This document shows, piece by piece, positions 51,613 through 60,036 of a stretch of DNA of 64,000 nucleotides. The notes under the pieces were generated by a model. It had not been told where the DNA came from. It worked only from the letters and a program-made list of their open reading frames with translations, and ran no database searches. The position numbers were made by a program, and so were the translations under genes. Each line of letters opens with the position of its first letter. Positions within the stretch are counted from its first letter, which is position 1. The stretch comes from Burkholderiaceae bacterium (GTDB lineage: Bacteria; Pseudomonadota; Gammaproteobacteria; Burkholderiales; Burkholderiaceae_C): positions 186,001 to 250,000 of the forward strand of contig JADMJJ010000005.1 in NCBI GenBank assembly GCA_018780645.1, read 5' to 3'.

Positions 51613-52890
51613 ATGCGGGTTGGTGCGAGAACAGGGGTGAGAATGAGCCGGCGGGGCGGGTTGCTGCTGTGCCTGGGCTTGTTGGCGCTCCAGAGCGCCG
51701 CCGCTCAGCAGCAGCTGACCGTGGCCGCCTTCCCCGCCGTCGATGAGATCGTCAAGGCCGCGATTCCAGCCTGGAACCGGCTGCACCCCGGGGTCGAGAT
51801 CAAGCTGGTGAGCCGCGCACTGACCGACCACCACACGGCGATGACCACGGCGCTGTCGACCTCGGCCCATCTGCCCGATGTGATGGCGGTCGAGGTCGGC
51901 TACCTGGGCCGCTTTGCCCAGGGCGGCGGGCTGGAGGATCTGTCCCGCGCGCCCTACTCGATAGCCCAATACCAGAACCGCTTCGTCGCCTATGCCTACC
52001 AGCAGGCGACCAACCGCCGCGGCCAGGTCGTCGCCGCGCCCACCGACATCGGCCCCGGCACCCTGCTCTACCGCAGCGATCTGCTGACCAAGGCTGGCGT
52101 TGGCGAGGCCGAGCTGACCCGTTCCTGGGAGGGCTACGTGGCCGCCGGTGTGAAGATCAAGGCCGCCACCGGCGCCTATCTGATGGCCCATGCAAGGGAC
52201 ATGAAGGACATCGTCATCCGCACCGGCATACAGCCCGGCGAGGGCCTGTTCTTCGACAGCCGCTCGAACGTGCTGGTCAACACACCGCGCTTTGCCCGTG
52301 CCTTCGAGCTGGCCCGCCAGGTGCGGCAGAACAAGCTCGATGCCAAGGTCAATGCCTGGTCGTCCGACTGGACCGAGGGCTTCAAGCGGGGCGGCATTGC
52401 CACACAGATGATGGGCGCCTGGCTGGCCGGCCACCTGAACACCTGGCTCGCGCCCGACACGCGAGGCCTGTGGCGCGCGGCCCAGCTGCCCGAGGGCGCG
52501 TTCGCGGCCTATGGCGGCACGTTCTATGCCATCCCTCGCGCCGCCTCTGCCGCGCAGAAGCCCATGGCCTGGGAGTTCATCAAGCTGATGACCTTGACGC
52601 GCGAGCTGCAGCTCGGCGCCTTCAAGGCGCAGGACGCCTTCCCGGCCCTGCTGGAGACCTTCGACGACCCGTTCTTCGAGCAACCGATCGCCTTTCTGGG
52701 CGGCCAGCAGGCTCGCGTAGGCTGGCGCACGGCCGCGCGGCGCATCACCGCCGTCGACGTGCACAAGCAGGACGCCTTTGCCGACGAAGTCATCAACACC
52801 GAGCTCGACAAGGTGCTGGTGCGCGGCAAGGACATTGCCACCGCCCTGGCCGACGCCGAGCGCCTGCTGCGCCAGCGCGCCTTTCGTTGA
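51613..52890 (+). CDS. Sugar ABC transporter solute-binding protein (family 1)
   Basis: This periplasmic protein captures a sugar and delivers it to the permeases encoded next. The 425-residue product has a signal peptide (MRVGARTGVRMSRRGG, then LLLCLGLLALQSAAA). The SBP family 1 features FPAVDEIVKAAIPAWNRLHP, MTTALSTSAHLPDVMAVEVG, APTDIGPGTLLYRSDLL and a GGTFYAIPRAAS segment follow. A GGAG lies 6 bp before the ATG at 51613. The neighbouring beta-glucosidase points to a beta-linked oligosaccharide (cellobiose, gentiobiose or laminaribiose type). It is strongly similar to the binding protein at the right edge of the window. Confidence 0.9.
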   Translation: MRVGARTGVRMSRRGGLLLCLGLLALQSAAAQQQLTVAAFPAVDEIVKAAIPAWNRLHPGVEIKLVSRALTDHHTAMTTALSTSAHLPDVMAVEVGYLGRFAQGGGLEDLSRAPYSIAQYQNRFVAYAYQQATNRRGQVVAAPTDIGPGTLLYRSDLLTKAGVGEAELTRSWEGYVAAGVKIKAATGAYLMAHARDMKDIVIRTGIQPGEGLFFDSRSNVLVNTPRFARAFELARQVRQNKLDAKVNAWSSDWTEGFKRGGIATQMMGAWLAGHLNTWLAPDTRGLWRAAQLPEGAFAAYGGTFYAIPRAASAAQKPMAWEFIKLMTLTRELQLGAFKAQDAFPALLETFDDPFFEQPIAFLGGQQARVGWRTAARRITAVDVHKQDAFADEVINTELDKVLVRGKDIATALADAERLLRQRAFR

Positions 52891-52912
52891 TCAAGGCTGA
52901 CAGACAACACCC

Positions 52913-53833
52913 ATGAAGCTGCCCCGCCTGTCGCCCCGCCAGACCCCCTATGTGCTGCTGCTGCCCTTTGTGCTGCTGTTCATCATCTTCGGCCTGTTCC
53001 CGCTGGCCTTCTCGCTGTTCCTGGCCTTCCAGACCTGGGAGCCAACCAGCGGCCTGGGGGCGATGAGCTTTGTCGGCGCCGACAACTTCCTGTTCGCGCT
53101 GCAGGACGAATGGTTCTGGAAGTCGCTGAAGAACACCGGCTGGCTGGCCCTGGTCTCGGGTGTGCCCCAGCACCTGGTGGCGCTGCCGCTGGCGGCCTTC
53201 ATCCATGCCTCGTTCAAGCGTCTGCGCAATGGCGTGGTCGGCGCCTATTTCATGCCCTATATCACCTCGACGGTGGCCATCGCCATCCTGTTCAGCTCGC
53301 TCTTCTCGACCGACTACGGCTTGATCAACGTCGGGCTGCAGCTGCTGCGTGAACTGCCGCTGATCGGCGCCCTGGTGCCGGCACAGACGGTGGACTGGCT
53401 CAATGACCCCGACTACATCAAGCCGGCCATCGCAACGTTGGTGTTCTGGCGCTATGTCGGCTTCAACGTGGTGCTCTATCTGGCCGCGATGCAGACCATT
53501 CCCCGCGATCTGTACGAGGCAGCGCGCATGGACGGTGCCGGCCGGCTGCAACAGTTCTTCTACATCACACTGCCCAGCCTGAAGCCGATGATCTACTTCG
53601 GCGTCACCCTGAGCGTGGTCGGTGGACTGCAGCTGTTCGAGGAGGCCTTCATCCTGACCCAGGGCCGCGGCGGCTCGGACCAGGCCGGCATGACCACCGC
53701 CGTCTATCTGTACCGCATGGCCTTCGACTTCAATGACTTCGGCGCCGCCAGCGCGATGTCCTGGCTGCTGTTCATCGTCGTGGGCCTGCTGACCTGGCTG
53801 ACCAACCGGGCCTTCCGCCCGAGCAAGGCCTGA
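52913..53833 (+). CDS. Sugar ABC transporter permease (MalF-type)
   Basis: One of two inner-membrane permease subunits. The 306-residue product has six predicted helices, the first at about 12-34 (LLLPFVLLFIIFGLFPLAF), and the EAA loop YEAARMDGAGRLQQFFYITL, which docks the ATPase. YIKPAIATLVFWRYVGFNVV lies in the core. It starts 23 bp after the binding protein and 4 bp before the second permease. Confidence 0.93.
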   Translation: MKLPRLSPRQTPYVLLLPFVLLFIIFGLFPLAFSLFLAFQTWEPTSGLGAMSFVGADNFLFALQDEWFWKSLKNTGWLALVSGVPQHLVALPLAAFIHASFKRLRNGVVGAYFMPYITSTVAIAILFSSLFSTDYGLINVGLQLLRELPLIGALVPAQTVDWLNDPDYIKPAIATLVFWRYVGFNVVLYLAAMQTIPRDLYEAARMDGAGRLQQFFYITLPSLKPMIYFGVTLSVVGGLQLFEEAFILTQGRGGSDQAGMTTAVYLYRMAFDFNDFGAASAMSWLLFIVVGLLTWLTNRAFRPSKA

Positions 53834-53837
53834 CCCC

Positions 53838-54671
53838 ATGAGATCTAACCGTCTGGCGAGAACCGGACCATTGGCCGCCTACTGCCTCGTCGGCATCGGC
53901 ATGCTGATCATGCTGGCGCCGTTCTACTTCATGTTCGTGTTCGCCACGCACTCGCGCACCGAGATCTTCAGCCTGCCACCGCCGATGTGGTTCGGCGACG
54001 ACTTCCTGAACAACCTGGCCATCCTGAGCAAGAAGATCCCGTTCTGGCGCAACCTGGGCTGGAGCCTCTATGTGGCCCTGGCCTCGACGGCCCTGACGCT
54101 GCTGTTCTGCGCGATGGGCGGGTATGCCTTTGCCCTCTTTGAGTTCCGACACAAGAAGATCTTCTTCGGCCTGGTGATGGGCACGATGCTGCTGCCGTCC
54201 TTCATGAACATGATCCCGACCTTCATGATCATGGATCTGCTGGGCTGGATAGACCAGCCGCGGGCGCTCTACATCCCCGGCGCCGCCAGCGCCTTCGGCA
54301 TCTTCCTGATGCGCCAGTTCTGCACCAGCGCGATCCCGCGCGAGCTGATCGAGGCGGCGCGCATGGACGGCTGCAGCGAGCTGGGCATCTTCGCCCGCAT
54401 CGTGCTGCCGCTACTCAAGCCCGCACTGGGCACCCTGGGGCTGATCACCTTCATCGCCTCGTGGAACAACTTCATCGGCCCGCTGGTGGTGATGCGCTCG
54501 CCCGATATGTACACCCTGCCGCTGGCGCTGCGCAGCCTGCAAAGCCCGGTGGACACCGAGTGGGGCGCGCTGATGGCCGGCTCGGCCATCGCGACGCTGC
54601 CGCTGATCGTGCTCTTCGTGCTGTCGTCCCGGCAGCTGATCTCCGGCCTGACCACGGGCGCGGTCAAGTAA
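53838..54671 (+). CDS. Sugar ABC transporter permease (MalG-type)
   Basis: The second permease subunit, 277 residues. It begins with a membrane helix (LAAYCLVGIGMLIMLAPFYF) and has the EAA motif IEAARMDGCSELGIFARIVL, followed by PLLKPALGTLGLITFIASWN and NFIGPLVVMRSPDMYTLPLA, typical of MalG-like proteins. It is followed 6 bp later by the beta-glucosidase gene. Confidence 0.93.
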   Translation: MRSNRLARTGPLAAYCLVGIGMLIMLAPFYFMFVFATHSRTEIFSLPPPMWFGDDFLNNLAILSKKIPFWRNLGWSLYVALASTALTLLFCAMGGYAFALFEFRHKKIFFGLVMGTMLLPSFMNMIPTFMIMDLLGWIDQPRALYIPGAASAFGIFLMRQFCTSAIPRELIEAARMDGCSELGIFARIVLPLLKPALGTLGLITFIASWNNFIGPLVVMRSPDMYTLPLALRSLQSPVDTEWGALMAGSAIATLPLIVLFVLSSRQLISGLTTGAVK

Positions 54672-54676
54672 ACCCT

Positions 54677-56005
54677 ATGACTACAAACAGCATGCACTTC
54701 CCTCCAAACTTCGTCTGGGGCGTGGCCACCAGCGCCTTTCAGATCGAGGGCGCAGCCGCTGAAGACGGCAAGGGCCCGTCGATCTGGGACACCTTCTGCC
54801 GCCAGCCCGGTGTGATCGCCGATGGCAGCAATGGCGACATAGCCTGCGACCACTACCACCGCTGGGAAGCCGACCTGGACATGATTGCCGGCCTGGGTGT
54901 GGATGCCTATCGCTTCTCGGTCTCCTGGCCGCGCGTACGGCCCACCGGCAGCGGCGACTGGAACGAGGCAGGCCTGGCCTTCTACGAGCGCCTGGTCGAT
55001 GGCCTGCTGGCGCGCGGCATCAAGCCCTATCTGACGCTCAACCACTGGGACCTGCCCGAGGCACTGCAGGCCGGCGGCGGCTGGGCCAACCGCGACACGG
55101 TGGCCCGCTTCGTCGAGTATGCCTTGGGCATCCATGCCCGCCTGGGTGACCGCGTGGTCTCGATCGCCACCCACAACGAACCCTGGGTGATGGCCCATCT
55201 GGGGCATGAGGCCGGCGTGTTCGCGCCCGGCATCAAGAACCGCCGCACAGCCATGCAGGTCTCGCACCACCTGCTGCTGAGCCACGGCCTGGCCCTGCAG
55301 GCGCTGCGCGCGGCCGGCTGCAAGGCGAGCCTGGGCATCGTGCTGAACCTGTCGCCGATGCATGCCGCCACCGACTCTGCCGCCGACCGGGCCAAGATGG
55401 CACTGGAAGACGGCCAACTGCTGCGCTGGTATCTGGACCCGCTGTTCAAGGCCAGCTATCCGCAGGATGTGCTGGAGGTGCTGGGCGCCGATGCACCCAA
55501 GGTCGAGGCCGGCGACATGGCCCACATCGCCACCGCGATGGACTTCATGGGCGTCAACTACTACTCGCGCTCGGTGGTCAGCGCCGGCGCGCCCTGGGAC
55601 GTCAATAGCAGCGGCCGCGAGATCACCGACATGGGCTGGGAGGTCTATCCCGAGGGCCTGACCGAGCTGCTGGTGCGCCTGCACCGCGACTATCCCGTAC
55701 CGCCGCTGTTCGTGACCGAGAACGGCGGAGCCTTCAAGGATGAACTGGTCGATGGCCGCGTCCACGACGAGGGCCGCACCCGCTACATTGAGCAGCATAT
55801 CGAGGCAGTAGCCGAGGCGATGCGCCAGGGCGTGAACATGGGCGGCTATATGGTCTGGAGCCTGATGGACAATTTCGAATGGGCCTCGGGCTACGAGAAG
55901 CGCTTCGGCATCGTTCATGTGGACTACACAACCCAGCAGCGCACCCTGAAGGACAGCGCCCGCTGGTACCAGGGCTTTCTGCAGCAACAAAAGCAAGGCG
56001 GTTGA
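54677..56005 (+). CDS. Beta-glucosidase, glycoside hydrolase family 1
   Basis: This enzyme splits beta-linked disaccharides to glucose with retention of configuration. The 442-residue product has no signal peptide, so it acts in the cytoplasm on the imported sugar. It starts FPPNFVWGVATSAFQIEGAA. The acid/base glutamate is E168 in THNEPW, and the nucleophile is E348 in FVTENGGA. Length is normal for GH1. Its place between the permeases and the ATPase makes it part of the same transcript. Exact substrate cannot be read from the sequence. Confidence 0.95.
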   Translation: MTTNSMHFPPNFVWGVATSAFQIEGAAAEDGKGPSIWDTFCRQPGVIADGSNGDIACDHYHRWEADLDMIAGLGVDAYRFSVSWPRVRPTGSGDWNEAGLAFYERLVDGLLARGIKPYLTLNHWDLPEALQAGGGWANRDTVARFVEYALGIHARLGDRVVSIATHNEPWVMAHLGHEAGVFAPGIKNRRTAMQVSHHLLLSHGLALQALRAAGCKASLGIVLNLSPMHAATDSAADRAKMALEDGQLLRWYLDPLFKASYPQDVLEVLGADAPKVEAGDMAHIATAMDFMGVNYYSRSVVSAGAPWDVNSSGREITDMGWEVYPEGLTELLVRLHRDYPVPPLFVTENGGAFKDELVDGRVHDEGRTRYIEQHIEAVAEAMRQGVNMGGYMVWSLMDNFEWASGYEKRFGIVHVDYTTQQRTLKDSARWYQGFLQQQKQGG

Positions 56006-56007
56006 GC

Positions 56008-57060
56008 ATGGGCCAGGTATCACTGCGCGGTCTGCGCAAGAGCTACGACAAGGCGGAGGTCATCAAGGGCGTGGACCTGGAGGTGCGCGACGGCGAGTTC
56101 ATGGTCTTCGTCGGCCCATCCGGCTGCGGCAAGTCCACCACGCTGCGCATGATCGCCGGGCTGGAAGACATCACCAGCGGCGAGATCCTGATCGACGGCG
56201 TGCGCGCGAACGACCAGCATCCGGCCCAACGCGGCGCGGCCATGGTGTTCCAGAGCTATGCCCTCTACCCGCACATGACCGTGGCCGAGAACATGGGCTT
56301 TGCGCTGAAGATGGCCGGCCAGTCCAAGGCGCAACGCGCCGAGCAGGTCGGCCGCGCTGCCGAGATCCTGCGCATCATCGATCTGCTGGGCCGCTACCCC
56401 AAGGAGCTGTCCGGCGGCCAGCGCCAGCGCGTGGCCATAGGCCGGGCCATCGTGCGCAAGCCCAAGGTGTTCCTGTTCGATGAGCCGCTGTCGAATCTGG
56501 ACGCCGCGCTGCGCGTGAACATGCGCATCGAGCTGACCAAGCTGCACGAGCAGCTGGGCACGACGATGATCTACGTCACACACGATCAGGTCGAGGCCAT
56601 GACCATGGGCGACCGCATCGCCGTGTTCCATCAGGGCCGCATCGAGCAGTTGGGCGCGCCGATGGCGCTGTACAACCGCCCGGCCAATGAGTTCGTCGCC
56701 GCCTTCATCGGTGCGCCGCGGATCAACTTCGTCGACAGGCCCGCTGCCGGCGGTTCGGCGGAACACCTGGCGCTGTGGCAGCTGCTGACACAGGCCCCCG
56801 GCGAGCGCGCGCAGCGCATCGGCCTGCGTGCCGAGCATCTGAATCTGGCGCCTGCCGGCCAGGGCATTGCCGCGACAGTGGAGCTGGCCGAGCATCTGGG
56901 CGACACGTCCATCATCTATCTGCGGGTGGTCGGCATTCCTGAGCTGCTGACAGCCAAGGTGGGCAACGGGGGCTCGCTGCATGTCGGCAATGCCGTCGGC
57001 CTGGCGCCCGATCCGGCCTGGGCGCTAGGCTTTGACGCCACAGGCAATTTGCTCGGATGA
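56008..57060 (+). CDS. Sugar ABC transporter ATPase (MsmK/UgpC/MalK-type)
   Basis: The 350-residue product energises the uptake system. It has Walker A GPSGCGKST, the signature LSGGQRQRVAIGRAI, Walker B VFLFDEPLSNLD and the H-loop THDQVEAM, plus a C-terminal regulatory TOBE-type domain from about residue 240. Start at 56008 is 3 bp after the beta-glucosidase stop. Its stop overlaps the ATG of the deacetylase (ATGA). Confidence 0.95.
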   Translation: MGQVSLRGLRKSYDKAEVIKGVDLEVRDGEFMVFVGPSGCGKSTTLRMIAGLEDITSGEILIDGVRANDQHPAQRGAAMVFQSYALYPHMTVAENMGFALKMAGQSKAQRAEQVGRAAEILRIIDLLGRYPKELSGGQRQRVAIGRAIVRKPKVFLFDEPLSNLDAALRVNMRIELTKLHEQLGTTMIYVTHDQVEAMTMGDRIAVFHQGRIEQLGAPMALYNRPANEFVAAFIGAPRINFVDRPAAGGSAEHLALWQLLTQAPGERAQRIGLRAEHLNLAPAGQGIAATVELAEHLGDTSIIYLRVVGIPELLTAKVGNGGSLHVGNAVGLAPDPAWALGFDATGNLLG

Positions 57061-57848
57061 AGGCCTGTTTCGCCGCCCTGCTGGCTCTCACCATGATTCA
57101 GGCGAGCCACGCCGACGGCTTCAAATGGCCCGGCGGCGCCAGGGCCGCCGTCAGCCTTTCCTACGACGACGCGCTGAACTCGCAGCTCGACAACGCGCTG
57201 CCGGCGCTCAACGCCCATGGCTTGAAAGCCACCTTCTACCTGACGCTGGCCAGCGAGGTGGTGGCCAAGCGCCTGCCCGAGTGGCGCCGTGCTGCGGCCC
57301 AGGGCCACGAACTGGGCAATCACACGCTCTACCACCCCTGCTCGCGCTCCAAACCCGGCCGCGACTGGGTGGCGCCGCACCGCGACCTGGACAAGATCAG
57401 CGTCGCCCAGCTGCGCGAGGAGATCGTGCTCGCCAACGCCTATCTGCAGGCCATCGACGGCAGGACCGAACGCACCTTCACCGCGCCCTGCGTCGATTTG
57501 CTGGCCGCGGGCCAGCCCTATCTGCCGGCGATCCGCTCCGAATTCGTCGCCGTCAAGTCACGGGCCGGTGGTGTCGCCCCGGACATGGCCACGCTGGACC
57601 CCTACAACATCGGAACCGCCGGTCCGGAGGGCGCCAGCGGCGAGGCGCTGATCGCCATCGTCAAAGAGGCCGCCGCCAAGGGCACGCTGGCCAGCATCAC
57701 CTTCCACGGCATTGGCGGGGACCATCTGGCAGTATCGAAAGAGGCACACGAGGAGTTGCTGAAGCACCTGACCGCACACCCGGAGGTCTATTGGGTGGAC
57801 AGCTTTGTGAACATCATGAGGCATCTGAAGACGCGCCGCGGTGACTGA
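57057..57848 (+). CDS. Polysaccharide deacetylase family protein (NodB-like)
   Basis: The 263-residue product has a signal peptide (MKACFAALLALTMIQASHA) and a NodB-type fold. Motif 1 is SYDDA with D37 and D38, where one Asp is the general base and the other a metal ligand. Motif 2 is HTLYH with H89 and H93, preceded by GHELGN. TFYLTLASEVV and ITFHGIG follow. Family members remove acetyl groups from chitin, peptidoglycan or xylan. It overlaps the ATPase gene by four bases, so it belongs to the sugar operon, which is an unexpected partner for a beta-glucoside system. The next gene's promoter begins 9 bp after its stop. Confidence 0.85.
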   Translation: MKACFAALLALTMIQASHADGFKWPGGARAAVSLSYDDALNSQLDNALPALNAHGLKATFYLTLASEVVAKRLPEWRRAAAQGHELGNHTLYHPCSRSKPGRDWVAPHRDLDKISVAQLREEIVLANAYLQAIDGRTERTFTAPCVDLLAAGQPYLPAIRSEFVAVKSRAGGVAPDMATLDPYNIGTAGPEGASGEALIAIVKEAAAKGTLASITFHGIGGDHLAVSKEAHEELLKHLTAHPEVYWVDSFVNIMRHLKTRRGD

Positions 57849-57856
57849 GCGCCTGC

Positions 57857-57883
57857 TGTCACAAAATGGGGTCGTCAAACGTC
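57857..57883 (+). promoter_or_regulatory. ECF41-type promoter of the sigma factor gene
   Basis: TGTCACA (57857-57863), a 16-bp spacer and CGTC (57880-57883) match the promoter known for ECF41 sigma factors. It lies 10 bp before the sigma factor ATG, so it should give autoregulation from an almost leaderless start. Confidence 0.85.
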
Positions 57884-57892
57884 TGACTCTCC

Positions 57893-58831
57893 ATGAACGA
57901 CAGCACCGATACCTTCAATCGCCTGCGCCCCCGGCTGCAGGCCATCGCCTACCGCATGCTGGGCTCCTCGGCCGAGGCCGAGGAAGTGGTCCAGGACGCC
58001 TGGCTGCGCTGGCACGAGGCCGACCCCGCGAGCCTGGACAACAGCGAGGCCTGGCTGGTGTCGGTGACCACGCGCATTGCCATCGACCGTCTGCGCGCCG
58101 CCAAGGTCCAGCGCGAGCACTATGTCGGCACCTGGCTGCCCGAGCCGCTGATGAGCGACTCGCCGGTGTCGCCGGAAGCCTTGCTGGAGCGGGCCGATGA
58201 TGTATCGGTGGCCTTCCTGACCCTGCTGGAGCGCCTCGCGCCCGAGGCCCGGGCCGCCTACCTCTTGCGTGAGGTCTTCGATGCCGACTACGGCGAGGTG
58301 GCCGAGGCGCTGGGCAAGACCGAGCCCGCCTGCCGCCAGATCGTGCACCGCGCCAAGACCCAGTTGCAGGACCGGCGGCCCCGCTACACGGTGGCACGCG
58401 AGACCCAGCTGCGGCTGCTGCGCGGCTTTGCCGACGCCGCCGTGCGCGGCGAGTTCACCGCGCTGAAGTCCATGCTGGCCGAGGACGCCCAGCTGATCGG
58501 CGACGGCGGCGGCATCGTGCCCAGCTTCGGCCTGCCCCTGGTCGGCGGCCAGCGCATCGCCCAGCTCTATCTGGCCACCCATCTGCGCTTTCCGGGCAAG
58601 GTGCGCTTCGAGGTGGTGGTGCTCAACGGCCAATGGGGTCTGCTGCGCTTCATTGACGAGACGCTGGAGTCGGCGCAGTCGCTGGAGACCGATGGCGAAC
58701 GCATCGTCTGTATCCACTCGCAGCGCAATCCGGAGAAGCTGATGCACATTGCCGCCGCATTGGGGCGCCAACTCAACGTCAACACCGACTTGACGCTGGG
58801 TGTCACAAGGCCACCCACTCAAACGTCTTGA
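57893..58831 (+). CDS. sigJ: ECF41-family RNA polymerase sigma factor with SnoaL-like C-terminal domain
   Basis: The 312-residue product has sigma region 2 (RLRPRLQAIAYRMLGSSAEA, DAWLRW) and region 4 (LAPEARAAYLLREVFDADYG, RQIVHRAK). A C-terminal SnoaL-like extension (about 180-300) follows. The linker motif WLPEPL, GDGGG and the NPEKL box are signatures of ECF41 (SigJ-type) factors. In these the extension, rather than a separate anti-sigma factor, controls activity. The gene and its downstream neighbour both have the ECF41 promoter. The signal sensed is unknown. Confidence 0.93.
   Translation: MNDSTDTFNRLRPRLQAIAYRMLGSSAEAEEVVQDAWLRWHEADPASLDNSEAWLVSVTTRIAIDRLRAAKVQREHYVGTWLPEPLMSDSPVSPEALLERADDVSVAFLTLLERLAPEARAAYLLREVFDADYGEVAEALGKTEPACRQIVHRAKTQLQDRRPRYTVARETQLRLLRGFADAAVRGEFTALKSMLAEDAQLIGDGGGIVPSFGLPLVGGQRIAQLYLATHLRFPGKVRFEVVVLNGQWGLLRFIDETLESAQSLETDGERIVCIHSQRNPEKLMHIAAALGRQLNVNTDLTLGVTRPPTQTS
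58801..58827 (+). promoter_or_regulatory. ECF41-type promoter of the carboxymuconolactone-decarboxylase-like gene
   Basis: TGTCACA (58801-58807), a 16-bp spacer ending CAAA and CGTC (58824-58827) repeat the element found before the sigma factor gene, with the same spacing. The whole promoter lies inside the last ten codons of that gene. Confidence 0.85.
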
Positions 58832-58867
58832 GTCTGTGTATCCCGCACAGCAACTCAAGGAACCCAA

Positions 58868-59323
58868 ATGAACGAAGCTCGCCTACCCTGGACCCAGATC
58901 TCGTCCAGGTCCTACCAAGCCATGGCCGGCGTCAACGCCACTCTGGCCAAGTCAACGCTGGGCCCGCAGCTGATCGAGCTGGTGCAGTCACGCGTGTCGC
59001 AGATCAATGGCTGCGCCTTCTGCCTGGACATGCACACCCGCATCCTGCGCGAATCCGGCGAGGGCTGGCAGCGCATCAACAGCCTGTCCACCTGGCGCGA
59101 GGTCGGCCTTTACAGCGCCCGCGAACGGGCCGCGCTGAACTGGGCCGAGGTCATGACACGGCTGGCCGACCACAGCGGCCAGGACGCCGCCTTCGAGGCG
59201 CTGAAGCTGCAGTTCAGCGATCAGGAGATCGTCGAGCTGAGCTGGACGATTGCATTGATCAATGGCTGGAACCGCATGGCCATAGGGATGCGCGCGCCGG
59301 TGGTCGAGAAGCCCATAGACTGA
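58868..59323 (+). CDS. Carboxymuconolactone decarboxylase-like (AhpD-type) protein
   Basis: The 151-residue product has the AhpD-type motif CAFCLDMHTR with C49, C52 and H56, so it is probably a peroxidase or thiol-disulfide oxidoreductase rather than a true decarboxylase. LGPQLIELVQSRVSQING and FSDQEIVELSWTIALINGWN complete the helical fold. Such genes are the usual target of ECF41 sigma factors, and an ECF41 promoter lies 40 bp upstream. It has a good AAGGA site before the ATG. Confidence 0.92.
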   Translation: MNEARLPWTQISSRSYQAMAGVNATLAKSTLGPQLIELVQSRVSQINGCAFCLDMHTRILRESGEGWQRINSLSTWREVGLYSARERAALNWAEVMTRLADHSGQDAAFEALKLQFSDQEIVELSWTIALINGWNRMAIGMRAPVVEKPID

Positions 59324-59340
59324 GCGCAACGCTCGCGGCC

Positions 59341-59745
59341 TCAGCTGTACTTGCTACCCACCTGGGCACGCACCGGGTGGGTGTCGTACATGATGGTCAT
59401 GCACTCGATCAGCCCATCGGCGTCGAAGTCGAACACGTCCACGCAGTTGAAGTGCACATCGGCGCCGTCCTTCAGCTGCCAGTGGTAGATGAAGTAGGCA
59501 ATCGCCCGGGGGCCGCCATGGGCGCTGACCAGGATGTCCAAGGTCTCGATGCGGCTTTGCCCCGAGGCCTCGCGGACCTTGATGAAGAAGGGCAGCGGGT
59601 CCATCCAGCCCAGAAAGGGCGAGTAGATCTTGGCATTGGGCGCGAACAGCGCTGTGATGGCCTCCACATCGGCGGCCTCCAGCCGCGACAGATAGCGCTG
59701 CACCACCTCGACATGGCGGTCAGTTTGCGAGATCGGTTTCATCAT
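59341..59745 (-). CDS. SnoaL-like (NTF2-fold) protein
   Basis: The 134-residue product has the NTF2-like layout: YLSRLEAADVEAITALFAPN, then KIYSPFLGWMDPLPFFIKV and a final FDFDADGLIECMTIMYDTHP. Members bind small hydrophobic ligands or act as isomerases; no specific function can be given. Its start overlaps the stop of the small gene upstream (ATGATGA), so the two are co-translated. It faces the CMD-like gene with 17 bp between the stops. Confidence 0.8.
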   Translation of the reverse strand: MMKPISQTDRHVEVVQRYLSRLEAADVEAITALFAPNAKIYSPFLGWMDPLPFFIKVREASGQSRIETLDILVSAHGGPRAIAYFIYHWQLKDGADVHFNCVDVFDFDADGLIECMTIMYDTHPVRAQVGSKYS

Positions 59746-59945
59746 TCGTGATCAAAACTGGGCGGCTGCTGCAGATCGGCATCAAAGTCCATCAGCACGC
59801 TGGCCAGCTCCAGCGTGCGCCACAGCGGCGCGGGCATCTGCATGATGGCCTCGGGCGTGCGGGCATGGGCCACCCAGGCGCCGATATCGGCATGCTGGTC
59901 CGGCGTGAGCAGCTTGAGGCTGAGCATTTCGTCTATCGTTTTCAT
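59742..59945 (-). CDS. Small protein of 67 residues, unknown
   Basis: The product begins MKTIDEMLSLKLLTPDQHAD and is mainly helical (IGAWVAHARTPEAIMQMPAP, then LWRTLELASVLMDFDADLQQ). No cysteines, signal peptide or membrane segment. A GAGG lies 6 bp before the ATG, and the stop overlaps the start of the SnoaL-like gene. The tight coupling supports a real gene and suggests a partner role. Longer in-frame versions exist upstream but their sequence looks noncoding (Arg/Pro/Ser-rich). Confidence 0.65.
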   Translation of the reverse strand: MKTIDEMLSLKLLTPDQHADIGAWVAHARTPEAIMQMPAPLWRTLELASVLMDFDADLQQPPSFDHE

Positions 59946-60036
59946 CTGCGGCCTCGCTGGCGGTTTGGGGACGAAGGGATAGGCAGGCAGATCATGACAC
60001 GAGGTCGGCGGGAGGATGACCCTCGCAGTCCCCCAC

